Origin: Methanobacteriota archaeon
Lineage (GTDB): Archaea; Thermoplasmatota; Thermoplasmata; RBG-16-68-12
NCBI GenBank assembly: GCA_005878915.1
Contig: VBML01000030.1
Coordinates: 1 to 39,621, forward strand
Reading direction: 5' to 3'
DNA: 39,621 bases
Of the stretch, positions 16,274-24,432 are shown piece after piece. A program made the position numbers and the translations under genes. Within the stretch, counting starts at the first letter, position 1, and each line of letters begins with the position of its first letter. The notes under the pieces are model-generated. The model had not been told where the DNA came from, did not search any database, and worked only from the letters and a program-made list of their open reading frames with translations.

Positions 16274-17010
16274 TGGAGGACAAGGTAATGACCAAGGTAA
16301 TCGCGGACTCAGACGGGCGTACGTCAACAGGGATTCCGGGGCTTGACGGCATGCTCGAGGGGGGCTTTCCGAACGGGAGCTTGATCACCCTCGCGGGTCG
16401 CCCGGGGACGGGGAAGACGATTTTCGGATCCCAATTCCTGTATTACGGCGCGGTGGAGGAGAAGCAGCCCGGGATGTACGTCTCCATGCTCGAGGGCCGC
16501 AGGGCGTACCTCCGGAACACGGCCCGGCTCGGCCTCGACATTCCGCCGCTCGAAAAGAAGGGACTCTTCCGGTTCCTCGAGATGCCGACGTTGACCGCGG
16601 AAGGGCTACCCACGATCTGGGAAGAAATCGTCCGGAACATCGAGGAGATGGACATCGTCCGCCTCGTGATCGACTCGTACACCGCGATGGCCCAGGCCTT
16701 CGAGACCCCGGGCGACATCCGGGTCTTCACCCACATGCTCCTCGGAAAAATCGTCGGGTCGGCGGGGTGCACGACGTTGATGATCACGGAAACTCCGCCA
16801 CAGGATGGCCACCCGGGCCTGGGGATGCACGAGTTCATCGCGGACGGCGTCCTCCATTTCCACCTCGTCCCCGTAGCAGGGGACGCCCGAGTCCGATACA
16901 TCGAGATCACGAAGATGCGAGGCACGAGCCACCAGATGGGACCGATTCCGATCGAGATCGGGCGAAACGGGATCACGGTCCGATCTCCGCACATTCCCGG
17001 TCGGAGATAG
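16273..17010 (+). CDS. KaiC/RAD55-like RecA-superfamily ATPase
   Basis: A single-domain 245-residue ATPase. STGIPGLDGMLEGGFPNGS leads into Walker A GRPGTGKT at 42-49; the conserved glutamate region MLEGRRAYL is at 72-80; Walker B is LVIDS at 131-135; and IEITKMRGTSHQMGPIPIEI forms the end of the core. Archaeal KaiC-like proteins of this type are predicted signalling ATPases rather than clock proteins. It overlaps the upstream ATPase stop by one base. Gas vesicle or motility genes that could show the output are absent. Confidence 0.9.
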   Translation: MEDKVMTKVIADSDGRTSTGIPGLDGMLEGGFPNGSLITLAGRPGTGKTIFGSQFLYYGAVEEKQPGMYVSMLEGRRAYLRNTARLGLDIPPLEKKGLFRFLEMPTLTAEGLPTIWEEIVRNIEEMDIVRLVIDSYTAMAQAFETPGDIRVFTHMLLGKIVGSAGCTTLMITETPPQDGHPGLGMHEFIADGVLHFHLVPVAGDARVRYIEITKMRGTSHQMGPIPIEIGRNGITVRSPHIPGRR

Positions 17011-17033
17011 GGACGTGAGCGGGCGGAAGCGAG

Positions 17034-17282
17034 ATGCCACACCTTGCCGCTAAGCTGGGCCTGAAGAGTGACGAGAGCTTCCAGAAGGCGTACTGGAAGT
17101 ACTTCGAGGAGTTCTTCGGAAAGCAGAATTCGGCGGTCGTGAAGGCGATGCTTCTCGCGAAGAACGACAAGGCGGACACTGGGGCCGAAGAGATTGATCG
17201 AGTGTGCTTCGGCTTGCGGCAATCCATGGGGTGGCTCGCGGAAGCCATTGAACGGAAGGCGCTCGACGTCGCTCATCACTAG
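17034..17282 (+). CDS. Small helical protein of unknown function
   Basis: An 82-residue, mostly alpha-helical acidic/basic protein with no recognised domain (residues such as SFQKAYWKYFEEFFGKQ and EEIDRVCFGLRQSMGWLAEAIE). It is 23 nt after the KaiC-like gene on the same strand, so it is probably co-transcribed and might be its partner. Its stop overlaps the stop of the convergent ribbon-helix-helix gene by 4 nt. Confidence 0.65.
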   Translation: MPHLAAKLGLKSDESFQKAYWKYFEEFFGKQNSAVVKAMLLAKNDKADTGAEEIDRVCFGLRQSMGWLAEAIERKALDVAHH

Positions 17283-17722
17283 CGGGGACCGGTGAGGGAC
17301 CACTTCGCCCCCGAGCCGTGTTTGAGGATCACCGTCCACTTGCCATCCTTGGCGTGCTCCTCATATTCGAAGGCCCGCCCGTACCGGGAGGTGAGGCGGG
17401 GGAACCCGACGACCATGGACTGTAGGCTGACCTCCTTGAACCAGAACGTCATGAATTCCGGGAGTAGGTTCTTCCCGACCCACCGGCCGAGTTCCGCGGC
17501 CTCTTCGTTCGTAAGGTGATCCATCAACCGCTCGACGAGGGAGGAGGGCAGGGCCACGAGGCCGAACTTGTCCGCGTAAATGTCCCACTCCACGAGCCTT
17601 CGGATCGCTTTGTTCACGAGGAGATTGACGCTGACCCCTTCTCGGTCCCCGAACTTCCGGAGGAATTCGTCGACATCCCGCTCGAGGCGAATCGTCCGGG
17701 TCACGCTGTTGCTCGGTGGCAC
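17279..17722 (-). CDS. Ribbon-helix-helix regulator with helical C-domain (shorter paralogue)
   Basis: A 147-residue protein. Residues 6-45 fit a ribbon-helix-helix domain: beta strand SVTRTIRLERDVDE and helices ending in NLLVNKAIRRLVEW. The rest (FGLVALPSSLVERLMDHL, LPEFMTFWFKEV, ILKHGSG) matches the neighbouring 181-residue protein closely, about half identical by eye. It ends at KWSLTGPR, where the paralogue continues for 40 more residues. It starts with GTG, 6 nt after a palindrome at 17728-17743. Likely a DNA-binding regulator that senses a signal through the C-domain; the ligand is unknown. Confidence 0.8.
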   Translation of the reverse strand: MPPSNSVTRTIRLERDVDEFLRKFGDREGVSVNLLVNKAIRRLVEWDIYADKFGLVALPSSLVERLMDHLTNEEAAELGRWVGKNLLPEFMTFWFKEVSLQSMVVGFPRLTSRYGRAFEYEEHAKDGKWTVILKHGSGAKWSLTGPR

Positions 17723-17727
17723 GGGTG

Positions 17728-17743
17728 CGTCCGATATTGGACG
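17728..17743. promoter_or_regulatory. Palindrome overlapping the expected start of the shorter RHH gene
   Basis: CGTCC (17728-17732) and GGACG (17739-17743) flank GATATT. Fourteen of sixteen bases are symmetric. A TATA-like GTTAAG on - at about 17758-17763 predicts a start near 17734, within the palindrome. This is a plausible operator for an RHH dimer pair. Confidence 0.4.
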
Positions 17744-17758
17744 TACTGCGGATGCTAC

Positions 17759-18304
17759 TTAACCCTTTCTCCCGAACAGCCGGAAGCGGACGACAACCTG
17801 GTTATCCGACTTCTCGACCCGCACGTCGCGCTGCAGTAGGTCCCGGAACGCCGTCCGGATCGTTGTCTCGTAGAACGTCGACCACCGTGGGCCGCCGCCA
17901 TGCTTGAGGATGATCACCCGCCGGTCGTCTTCGACGAGCTCCTCGTACGCGAACGCCCTCCCGTACTTCGACAGCAGCCTCGGGAACCCCTCGAGCAGCG
18001 TCTCCGGGGTGACCTCGGTGAACCAGAACGTGATGTATTCCTTCAGGAGGTTCTTCCCCGCCCACTCCCCAAGGGCCGCCGCCTCCTCGTCCGTGAGACA
18101 GTCCATCAGCTTGACAAGGATCACGGCGGGGAGGGTGATGAACCCAAACTTCTCGCCGTAGGCATCCCACTCGACGAACTTCCGGAGGGCGCGGTTGACA
18201 AGCGTGTTCACGCTCGTGTCCCCTTGGTCCGCGAGTAGGCGCAGTCGTTCGTCGGCGTCCTTCTCGATTCGGACGGACCGGGTCACACTCCCTCTGCCGG
18301 GCAT
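17759..18304 (-). CDS. Ribbon-helix-helix regulator with helical C-domain (full-length)
   Basis: A 181-residue protein from ATG 18304. Residues 6-46 form the ribbon-helix-helix: SVTRSVRIEKDADERL, then TSVNTLVNRALRKFVEW. The helical middle (FGFITLPAVILVKLMDCL, LKEYITFWFTEV) and the WSTFYETTIRTAFRDLLQRDV segment form a probable sensing domain. The open frame continues to 18904, but that part runs antisense to the GT2 gene and shows no domain. It is upstream of and co-directional with its paralogue, 36 nt apart. A tandem TGTTCTT repeat lies 39-55 nt upstream. Confidence 0.83.
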   Translation of the reverse strand: MPGRGSVTRSVRIEKDADERLRLLADQGDTSVNTLVNRALRKFVEWDAYGEKFGFITLPAVILVKLMDCLTDEEAAALGEWAGKNLLKEYITFWFTEVTPETLLEGFPRLLSKYGRAFAYEELVEDDRRVIILKHGGGPRWSTFYETTIRTAFRDLLQRDVRVEKSDNQVVVRFRLFGRKG

Positions 18305-18342
18305 CTTGCTGTCCCCTAGCTCCTGTAGGTCAAGTCCTTTTG

Positions 18343-18359
18343 TGTTCTTAGATGTTCTT
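18343..18359. repeat. Tandem TGTTCTT repeat, candidate RHH operator
   Basis: TGTTCTT occurs at 18343-18349 and 18353-18359, exactly 10 nt apart, one helical turn. It overlaps the expected promoter of the 181-residue RHH regulator. RHH proteins typically bind repeats with this periodicity as cooperative dimers. Confidence 0.4.
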
Positions 18360-18590
18360 TTGCAACCGATGTGACGCGTTGGGAGACAGACGCTCGGGTC
18401 CCTTTCTTGATGAAACATACCCCTCTTGAGTCTCCCGGCCCAGACAATCCCCTGTATGGAACCGTGGTACCCGGAAGAGACGGGCACGCCCGGCCTCGGA
18501 GGGCTCCCGCCGACTGATCGATCGCCAGCGCAACATCCGCCGGCGGGACCGGGGGCGGGGAAGGCCGGGCGAGCTAGTCCCAGGCGGGAC

Positions 18591-19436
18591 ATGAGCTTCG
18601 AGAATTCCCCTCCGTCGGATAACGACTTCGAACCGCATTTTCGCTCAGGCCCTCGCTGCGAATCGAAGGGCAGCATCGAGGTCGTGCTCCCCGCCCTCAA
18701 TGAAGAGAAGGGCGTGGGAAACGTGATAGACCGGATCCCGCAGGACAAACTGGTCCAATCCGGATTCCAAGTCCGTGTCTGGGTGGTCGATGGGAAGTCC
18801 AAGGATGCGACCCTTGAGGTCGCTCGGAACCGGGGGGCGAACACGTTCGTGCAGACGGGCGACGGCAAGGGGAACGGTGTTCGCCAGCTCCTGGACCATA
18901 TCATCGCCGATGGCCGGGGTCCGGACCAAGGATCCCGGGTTTTCGTGATGCTCGACGCCGACGGCAGCTATCCCCCGGAAGCGATTCCAAAATTCGTCGA
19001 GGCCCTCAAGGCTGGCTCGGACGTGGTCGTAGGATCCCGTTTCCTCGGGGAGGTCCAGGAGGGGGCAATCACTCCCCTCAACCGCCTCGGGAACCGAATC
19101 CTGAGCCGCCTCGCAGGCTTCCTGTTCGGCACCCCTGTTAGCGATGTCTGCACGGGGATGTGGGCATTCCGGGAGGACTCCCTCCGCCGCCTGGGTTTGG
19201 CCGCGGACGGCTTTGACCTCGAGGCGGACCTGTTCGCATCCTCCTGCGAGAGCGGCGCGCGTCTGCGGGAGCTGCCGATCGACTACCGTCGCCGCATCGG
19301 GGACCCGAAGCTTGTCCCGCTCCGCACCGGTCTCCTCATCGCGTGGCGGCTCCTCCTCAAGCGGTTGAACCGTCGCGAAGGTGTCGTCCCACGGATCGAC
19401 CGACGGAAGGCGTCCTTGGTGGAGGACGCGACGTGA
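18591..19436 (+). CDS. GT2-family glycosyltransferase (dolichol-phosphate-mannose-synthase-like)
   Basis: A 281-residue inverting glycosyltransferase with a GT-A fold. IEVVLPALNEE starts the domain near residue 28, then VWVVDGKSKDAT, FVMLDADGSYPPEAI (DxD metal-binding), VGSRFLGE, and CTGMWAFREDSL. No C-terminal membrane helices, so a soluble or peripheral enzyme charging a polyprenyl phosphate with a sugar is likely. Upstream in-frame starts exist (ATG 18456, TTG 18426) but add a proline/glycine-rich stretch with no domain; ATG 18591 is chosen. The stop overlaps the next GTG start (GTGA). It opens the large glycan cluster. Confidence 0.88.
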   Translation: MSFENSPPSDNDFEPHFRSGPRCESKGSIEVVLPALNEEKGVGNVIDRIPQDKLVQSGFQVRVWVVDGKSKDATLEVARNRGANTFVQTGDGKGNGVRQLLDHIIADGRGPDQGSRVFVMLDADGSYPPEAIPKFVEALKAGSDVVVGSRFLGEVQEGAITPLNRLGNRILSRLAGFLFGTPVSDVCTGMWAFREDSLRRLGLAADGFDLEADLFASSCESGARLRELPIDYRRRIGDPKLVPLRTGLLIAWRLLLKRLNRREGVVPRIDRRKASLVEDAT

Positions 19437-20620
19437 AGGTGTGCATCCTGACACCGGAATTCCTTCCCGCCTGGGGCGGGATCGGTACGTACACGTACAA
19501 CCTCGCTCGCGGGCTCAGGGATCGCGCGGAGGTCCATGTCCTGACCGGTGCCGCGAACCCGGAGTACGCCGAGCTTGACGGGGTCCGCGTCCACCACGCC
19601 CTCCCGGGGGACGGACTGCGGGCGCCAACGTCCCCATTCCGATTTCAGGCCGCAGTCTTCCGCCGCCTTCCGCGTCTCGCGAAGACCTACGGATTCGACA
19701 TCGTCCACGCGAACCACGCGTACATGTCGGACCTGCTGTCCCGGCTCCGAGGGAATCGGACCCCAACGGTTGTCACCGTCCACACGACCCTCGACACGCA
19801 GGTCGGGGGGACCCTGCTCGCGGGCCCTTCTGTACCGCGCCAGGGTCTCGAGGGGAGCCTCGCCCGGTGGCGGTTCGCTCTCCAGGCCGTCGAGCGAAGG
19901 TACCTCCGGGGGACGCAGGCGATGATCTTCGTGTCCCGTTGGGTAAGGGACCGCACCATTCGTCGCTACCGCGTCACCCCGCGACTGAACACGGTCGTAC
20001 CCAACGCCGTCGACACGGAACGCCTCGCCCCTGCGGGCCCGAGTGGCGGGCTCGACTCCCGGGCTCTGGGGGACCGGCCGACCGTCGTCTTCGCCGGGAG
20101 GCTCCTCGCCCTGAAGGGCATCGATACGCTCTTCCGCGCGATGGCCCGAATCGACTCCCGGGTCGTTCTCGCCCTCGCAGGCCCCGGGGACCAAGCGCCG
20201 TGGAAGGCATTGGCGAGGGGCCTGGGACTCGAGGAACACCGCTACAAGTTCCTCGGGCGGGTCCCGTACGCCGAGATGCCTGACCTCTATCGCAGTGCGG
20301 ATGCGGTCGTCTTGCCGAGCTTCACGGAGAGCTGTCCCCTCGTCGCGCTCGAAGCGATGGCATGCGGAACCCCGATCATCGCGGCAGACTCAGGCGGGGT
20401 CCCAGAGGTCGTGCGGGACGGGGAGACCGGCTGGCTGTTCCCCCCGGGCGACGCGAACGCGCTCGCGTCTCGAATCGAAGCTGTCCTGTCGGACCCATCG
20501 GGAGCGGAGCGCGTGACGGCACAGGCCCGCGCATGGGTGGAAGCGAACGCCAGAATCGATCGGATGGCCGACTCGACGTTCCGGTTCTATGAGCGGGTCC
20601 TGGAGGGGGAAGCCTCGTGA
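19433..20620 (+). CDS. GT4-family glycosyltransferase
   Basis: A 395-residue GT-B enzyme starting at GTG 19433, overlapping the GT2 stop. It shows WGGIGTYTYNLARGL in the N-domain, VVPNAVDTERLAP near residue 200, FAGRLLALKGIDTLFRA and a complete E-x7-E region (SFTESCPLVALEAMACGTP), with GGVPEVVRDGETGWLFPPGD after it. A standard retaining transferase using a nucleotide-sugar donor. Its stop overlaps the radical SAM start (GTGA), so the genes are tightly coupled. Confidence 0.93.
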   Translation: MKVCILTPEFLPAWGGIGTYTYNLARGLRDRAEVHVLTGAANPEYAELDGVRVHHALPGDGLRAPTSPFRFQAAVFRRLPRLAKTYGFDIVHANHAYMSDLLSRLRGNRTPTVVTVHTTLDTQVGGTLLAGPSVPRQGLEGSLARWRFALQAVERRYLRGTQAMIFVSRWVRDRTIRRYRVTPRLNTVVPNAVDTERLAPAGPSGGLDSRALGDRPTVVFAGRLLALKGIDTLFRAMARIDSRVVLALAGPGDQAPWKALARGLGLEEHRYKFLGRVPYAEMPDLYRSADAVVLPSFTESCPLVALEAMACGTPIIAADSGGVPEVVRDGETGWLFPPGDANALASRIEAVLSDPSGAERVTAQARAWVEANARIDRMADSTFRFYERVLEGEAS

Positions 20621-21939
20621 ACATAGCCATCGTGAACCCTCCTCGGTTCGACGGGGTTTCCGTCGTGAGGGAGGAGCGATGTGAGGTAACGGAACGATAC
20701 TCCGTCCTCGAGCCGTATAGCCTCCTCCAGCTCGCCGCCCTCCTTCAGGCGGGCGGCCACCGCGTGCGTCTCCTCGATGCCAACGGCGCGAACGCGTCGT
20801 ACGGGCATGTCGAGTCGTGGCTGCGCCGCACTGCTTACGACGCGCTGATCTTCCGGTTCACCCCAACCACGTTCGACCACGATCTTCGCCTCGCCACGCT
20901 TTCCAAGAAGCTCCGGCCGGACGCCCGTACAATCGGAATCTGCTGGACCCTCCGCACGATGCCCGCGGACGTGCTCCGGGAAGCGCCCGACCTCGACATC
21001 TATCTCCGCCACGAATACGAGAACGTTGGAACCCGCCTCCTCAACGCTCTCGAGAACGGCGCCCCGCTCGATGGCGTGCCCGGGATCGCCTTCCGCGAGA
21101 ACGGCGGATTCCACGTCACGAACGACGCGCGCGCGATCGCGGATTATGACGCAATGCCCATCCCGGCATACGAGCTGCTCCCCTCCCTCGATCCGTATTT
21201 CATTTCCGCCCACGCCTGTCAGCCGTTCACGATCATGTACGCCAGCAAGGGATGCCCGTTCGCGTGCTCCTTCTGCACCGTAGCTCGCACGACCTGGAAG
21301 TTTCGGTCTGCGGCGCACGTGCTTGAGGGACTCGACGTCCGCTGGTACTGCAACACGCGCGTCCACCTCGTGGACCCCGACCTGCTCCGGGAAATGCGGT
21401 CCGCCGGATGCAGCGGCATCTCGTACGGGGTCGAGTCCGGAAACCAGGGAATTCTCGACACCGTCAGCAAACAAGCGACGGTCGCACAGGCGGAGCACGC
21501 GCTCCGATGGGCGAAGGAGGCGGGGATCAAGACGTACGCCGCATTCATTCTCGGGTTGCCCGGGGAGACATGGGAGAGCGCGATGGACACTATCGAGTTC
21601 GCGATGCGGACGTTGCCGAACGGCGCGCAGTTCAACGTCCTGGCCCCCTATCCGGGCACGGAGCTGTACGAAAACCTCCGTCAACGGGGGGTCCTGCCCG
21701 AGGTGGACTGGAGGGCGCTCTACCAGGACAGCGCCGTCGTCGGAACCGACGGCCTCTCCAGGGCAGAGCTCAATCGGCTCCGTCGACTCGCTTACACGAA
21801 GCTCTACTTCAACCCGCGTTGGTGGTGGCAGAACCTCCGCTTCGCCCTGTCGAGCCGCGACGACTTCCAGCTAGCATCGCGGTATGGCCTTCGGATCCTG
21901 TCGAACTATTTCGTCCACGGAATGCGCGGCAGTCACTAG
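20617..21939 (+). CDS. Radical SAM protein with B12-binding-like N-domain, internally shortened
   Basis: A 440-residue protein. Residues 1-150 resemble a cobalamin-binding domain (SLLQLAALLQAGGHRVRLLDANG), but the DxHxxG motif for cobalamin is absent. The [4Fe-4S] motif CPFACSFC has C213, C217 and C220; GVESG (271-275) and the ILGLPGET region follow. Between the cluster motif and VRWYCNTRVHLVD the usual helix-strand-helix of roughly 40-45 residues, with its DD-x-F strand, is missing in-frame. Members modify sugars, lipids or methylate unreactive carbons. The gene could be a remodelled or inactive enzyme, or carry an assembly deletion. Confidence 0.82.
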   Translation: MNIAIVNPPRFDGVSVVREERCEVTERYSVLEPYSLLQLAALLQAGGHRVRLLDANGANASYGHVESWLRRTAYDALIFRFTPTTFDHDLRLATLSKKLRPDARTIGICWTLRTMPADVLREAPDLDIYLRHEYENVGTRLLNALENGAPLDGVPGIAFRENGGFHVTNDARAIADYDAMPIPAYELLPSLDPYFISAHACQPFTIMYASKGCPFACSFCTVARTTWKFRSAAHVLEGLDVRWYCNTRVHLVDPDLLREMRSAGCSGISYGVESGNQGILDTVSKQATVAQAEHALRWAKEAGIKTYAAFILGLPGETWESAMDTIEFAMRTLPNGAQFNVLAPYPGTELYENLRQRGVLPEVDWRALYQDSAVVGTDGLSRAELNRLRRLAYTKLYFNPRWWWQNLRFALSSRDDFQLASRYGLRILSNYFVHGMRGSH

Positions 21940-21946
21940 GGGGACC

Positions 21947-23230
21947 ATGGAGACCCTACGGTTCCTCCTCGCGACGACCTTCTACCCGCCGTACCACCTC
22001 GGCGGGGATGCCGTCCACGTGCAGTACCTCGCAGAGGCGCTTGCCGCGCGCGGCCACGAGGTCCACGTCGAGTTCTCTCCCGCTGCGTACCGACTCAAGC
22101 GCAGGGGGACGCCGCCCCGGGGGGCGACGAATCACGATGTTCGAATCCATCCAATCCCCAGCCCGTTCGGCAGGGCCCAGCCCATCGCGGCATACGCGTT
22201 CGGGCGGTCCGCGGGGGTCTCGCGATCCCACGAAGCGCTCGTGCGCGAGATCCGACCCGACGTGGTCCACGTCCACAACATCTCTTTGTTGGGGCTCGGC
22301 GTCTTGAAACGCCCCCCGGACGCTCTGATGGTGTACACTGCCCACGACTACTGGGCACGGTGCCCTCGGAGCGACCTCCTCAAGTACGGGAAGCGGCCGT
22401 GCGAGACACCATCGTGCGTCGCGTGCTGCCTCGTCTCCCGCCGACCGCCACAGCTGTGGCGTTTCGGGAAGCGATGGCGGGGCCTCCCCGGGCTCGATCT
22501 CGCGATTGCTCCCAGCCGTTTCATGGCGGGAGCGATCGGACCCTCCCTCCGGTGCCCCGTCGTGCACATCCCGAACTTCGCCCCGGACCCGAATCCGGAA
22601 GGGACTCTCTCCGAGCCCGAGGACTACTTCCTGTTTGTCGGCGTGATGGAACCGCACAAAGGCCTGCCCATCATCGCTGACGCCGCTACACGCCCCGGAC
22701 CCCTGAAGTCGAAGATCGTCGGACAGGGTTCACTGGAACGTTCCCTCAAACTTCTCCAGAGCCAAGGCGTCGCTCGCTTGGACATGGAGGGGTGGGTCTC
22801 CCGCGAACGACTCTCCCAGCTGTACCGCCGTGCAAGGGCCCTCCTGATTCCGTCGATCTGGCCGGAGAACGCGCCCCTCGTCGCTGTCGAGGCGCTCGCG
22901 TGGGGCGCGCCTCTCCTGACTTCCCGGTGGGGGGGACTCGAGGAGCTACTGTACGGAGGGGCGACGGGGCGGGCCTTCGAGCCAACCGGTGACGGCCTCG
23001 TGACGGCCGTGGAGGCATTCCTCGCAGACGACCTCCCCCACAAGCTCCGATCTGCCTGCCGCGGCGCGTTCGTTGCGAACCATCGCCCGGAGACGTACGT
23101 GGACCGCTACATGGAGATCGTGCGGAAGCAGCGGGTCGCCGCACCGACGCCACACCCAGAGTACAGCCCTTTTGCAGGGCAAGATACTCGTGTCCCTGTC
23201 GTGACGAGTTCCTCCGGAGTGTCACCATGA
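21947..23230 (+). CDS. GT4-family glycosyltransferase
   Basis: A 427-residue GT-B enzyme. ATG 21947 follows a purine-rich AGGGGGA and gives the typical start METLRFLLATTFYPPYHLGGD; the frame is open further back to 21884 inside the radical SAM gene. A cysteine-rich insert (CPRSDLLKYGKRPCETPSC...) near residue 140 could bind metal. The donor half has FVGVMEPHKGLPII and an E-x7-E region (WPENAPLVAVEALAWGAP). Its stop overlaps the next ATG (ATGA). Confidence 0.92.
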   Translation: METLRFLLATTFYPPYHLGGDAVHVQYLAEALAARGHEVHVEFSPAAYRLKRRGTPPRGATNHDVRIHPIPSPFGRAQPIAAYAFGRSAGVSRSHEALVREIRPDVVHVHNISLLGLGVLKRPPDALMVYTAHDYWARCPRSDLLKYGKRPCETPSCVACCLVSRRPPQLWRFGKRWRGLPGLDLAIAPSRFMAGAIGPSLRCPVVHIPNFAPDPNPEGTLSEPEDYFLFVGVMEPHKGLPIIADAATRPGPLKSKIVGQGSLERSLKLLQSQGVARLDMEGWVSRERLSQLYRRARALLIPSIWPENAPLVAVEALAWGAPLLTSRWGGLEELLYGGATGRAFEPTGDGLVTAVEAFLADDLPHKLRSACRGAFVANHRPETYVDRYMEIVRKQRVAAPTPHPEYSPFAGQDTRVPVVTSSSGVSP

Positions 23231-24432
23231 ATATCGCCCTCGTGGACCCGATCGCTGCAACGGCCAACGTCACCGGACGAGCGATCCTCCACCCGGAGGT
23301 GCCGACGGTGAGCCGAGATTCTCGGACGTTGCAGGAAACGAAGCTTGTCGAACTCGCGACCCAGCTCGCCCTTCGCGGGCATCACCCCACGGTCCTTTTC
23401 GGGGATGTCTTCCTCGACGGCCAGGAGTGGACGACGCCCGAGGGCGTCCGGATCGCCCCGCTGAATACGGTGATGAGGGTCCCGTTCCACCCGGGCCTCC
23501 TCCCCGCGATTCCCTCCCTGCTCGGCCACACGGCGCTCCGCGAGGCGGATGTCATTCAGGTGGCTGAATATCACCAGCTGTCCACCTTCTTCTCGTGCAT
23601 CGCAGCGCATGACGTCGCCGCTCCCTTCGTCGTCTGGCAGGAAACGTACCAACACATGCGATTTCCGGGCTCGTTGTACCAGCAGATGTACGAATCCACC
23701 ATCGGATCGTATGTGCGCGCGCACACACGTCGATTCATCCCTCGAACCACGAAAGCGCACACGTACCTGCGCCACTTGCAGGTGCCTGAAGGTCGCATCG
23801 GGCCGTGGATTCCCACGGGAATCGACGTCGACGCATTCCTTCCGCGGAAGACACCGCTGTCGACGGCCGATTTCGGTTGGCCTGCGGACGCTCCCCTCCT
23901 CCTCGTCGTTGGACGGCTCCATCCCACGAAGGGGATTGATCTCGCCCTGCAGGCTCTGAGGTGGGTCCTACGTAGGCATCCAGACACGAAGCTCGTCATC
24001 CGGGGGTCGGGACCCGAGGGTCCTCACCTCGTGAGCCTGGCGAAAGCCCTCGGAGTCGAAAACTCCGTTCGGTTCCTCGAGCGCATGCCTCGGGACGCAA
24101 TGGTGGATCTGTACAACCTTGCGGACATCGTCCTGTGCCCCAGCCGCGTCGACTTGATGCCCTTCTCGCTCATCGAGGCGGGGGCGTGCGGCCGGCCTTC
24201 CGTCGCGACAGACGTTGGCGCGATTCGAGACATCGTCGTGGACGATCGCACCGGAATCATCATCAAGGAGCGAAGCGCGAGGGCCCTGGGAACTGCGATC
24301 TGTGGCCTCTTGGACGACCCTGAGAAGCGCGTCGCCCTAGGATCCGAGGCCCGCAAGCGGGCCGAACAGCGCTTCGCCATCACGCTCATCGCAGAGGAGT
24401 TCATTGATGTCTATCGAGACGCGGCCTCGTAG
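23227..24432 (+). CDS. GT4-family glycosyltransferase
   Basis: A 401-residue GT-B enzyme with IPTGIDVDAFLPRK near residue 200, VVGRLHPTKGIDLALQAL, FLERMPRDAMVDLYNLADIVLCPS and PFSLIEAGACGRPSVATDVG as the E-x7-E counterpart. It starts at ATG 23227 overlapping the upstream stop. The end overlaps the membrane-protein gene by 26 nt. Confidence 0.92.
   Translation: MNIALVDPIAATANVTGRAILHPEVPTVSRDSRTLQETKLVELATQLALRGHHPTVLFGDVFLDGQEWTTPEGVRIAPLNTVMRVPFHPGLLPAIPSLLGHTALREADVIQVAEYHQLSTFFSCIAAHDVAAPFVVWQETYQHMRFPGSLYQQMYESTIGSYVRAHTRRFIPRTTKAHTYLRHLQVPEGRIGPWIPTGIDVDAFLPRKTPLSTADFGWPADAPLLLVVGRLHPTKGIDLALQALRWVLRRHPDTKLVIRGSGPEGPHLVSLAKALGVENSVRFLERMPRDAMVDLYNLADIVLCPSRVDLMPFSLIEAGACGRPSVATDVGAIRDIVVDDRTGIIIKERSARALGTAICGLLDDPEKRVALGSEARKRAEQRFAITLIAEEFIDVYRDAAS

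Noticed and set aside
18305-18904. N-terminal extension of the 181-residue RHH protein (open to 18904)
   Set aside because: It is antisense to the GT2 gene, has no domain, and ATG 18304 starts right before the RHH strand.
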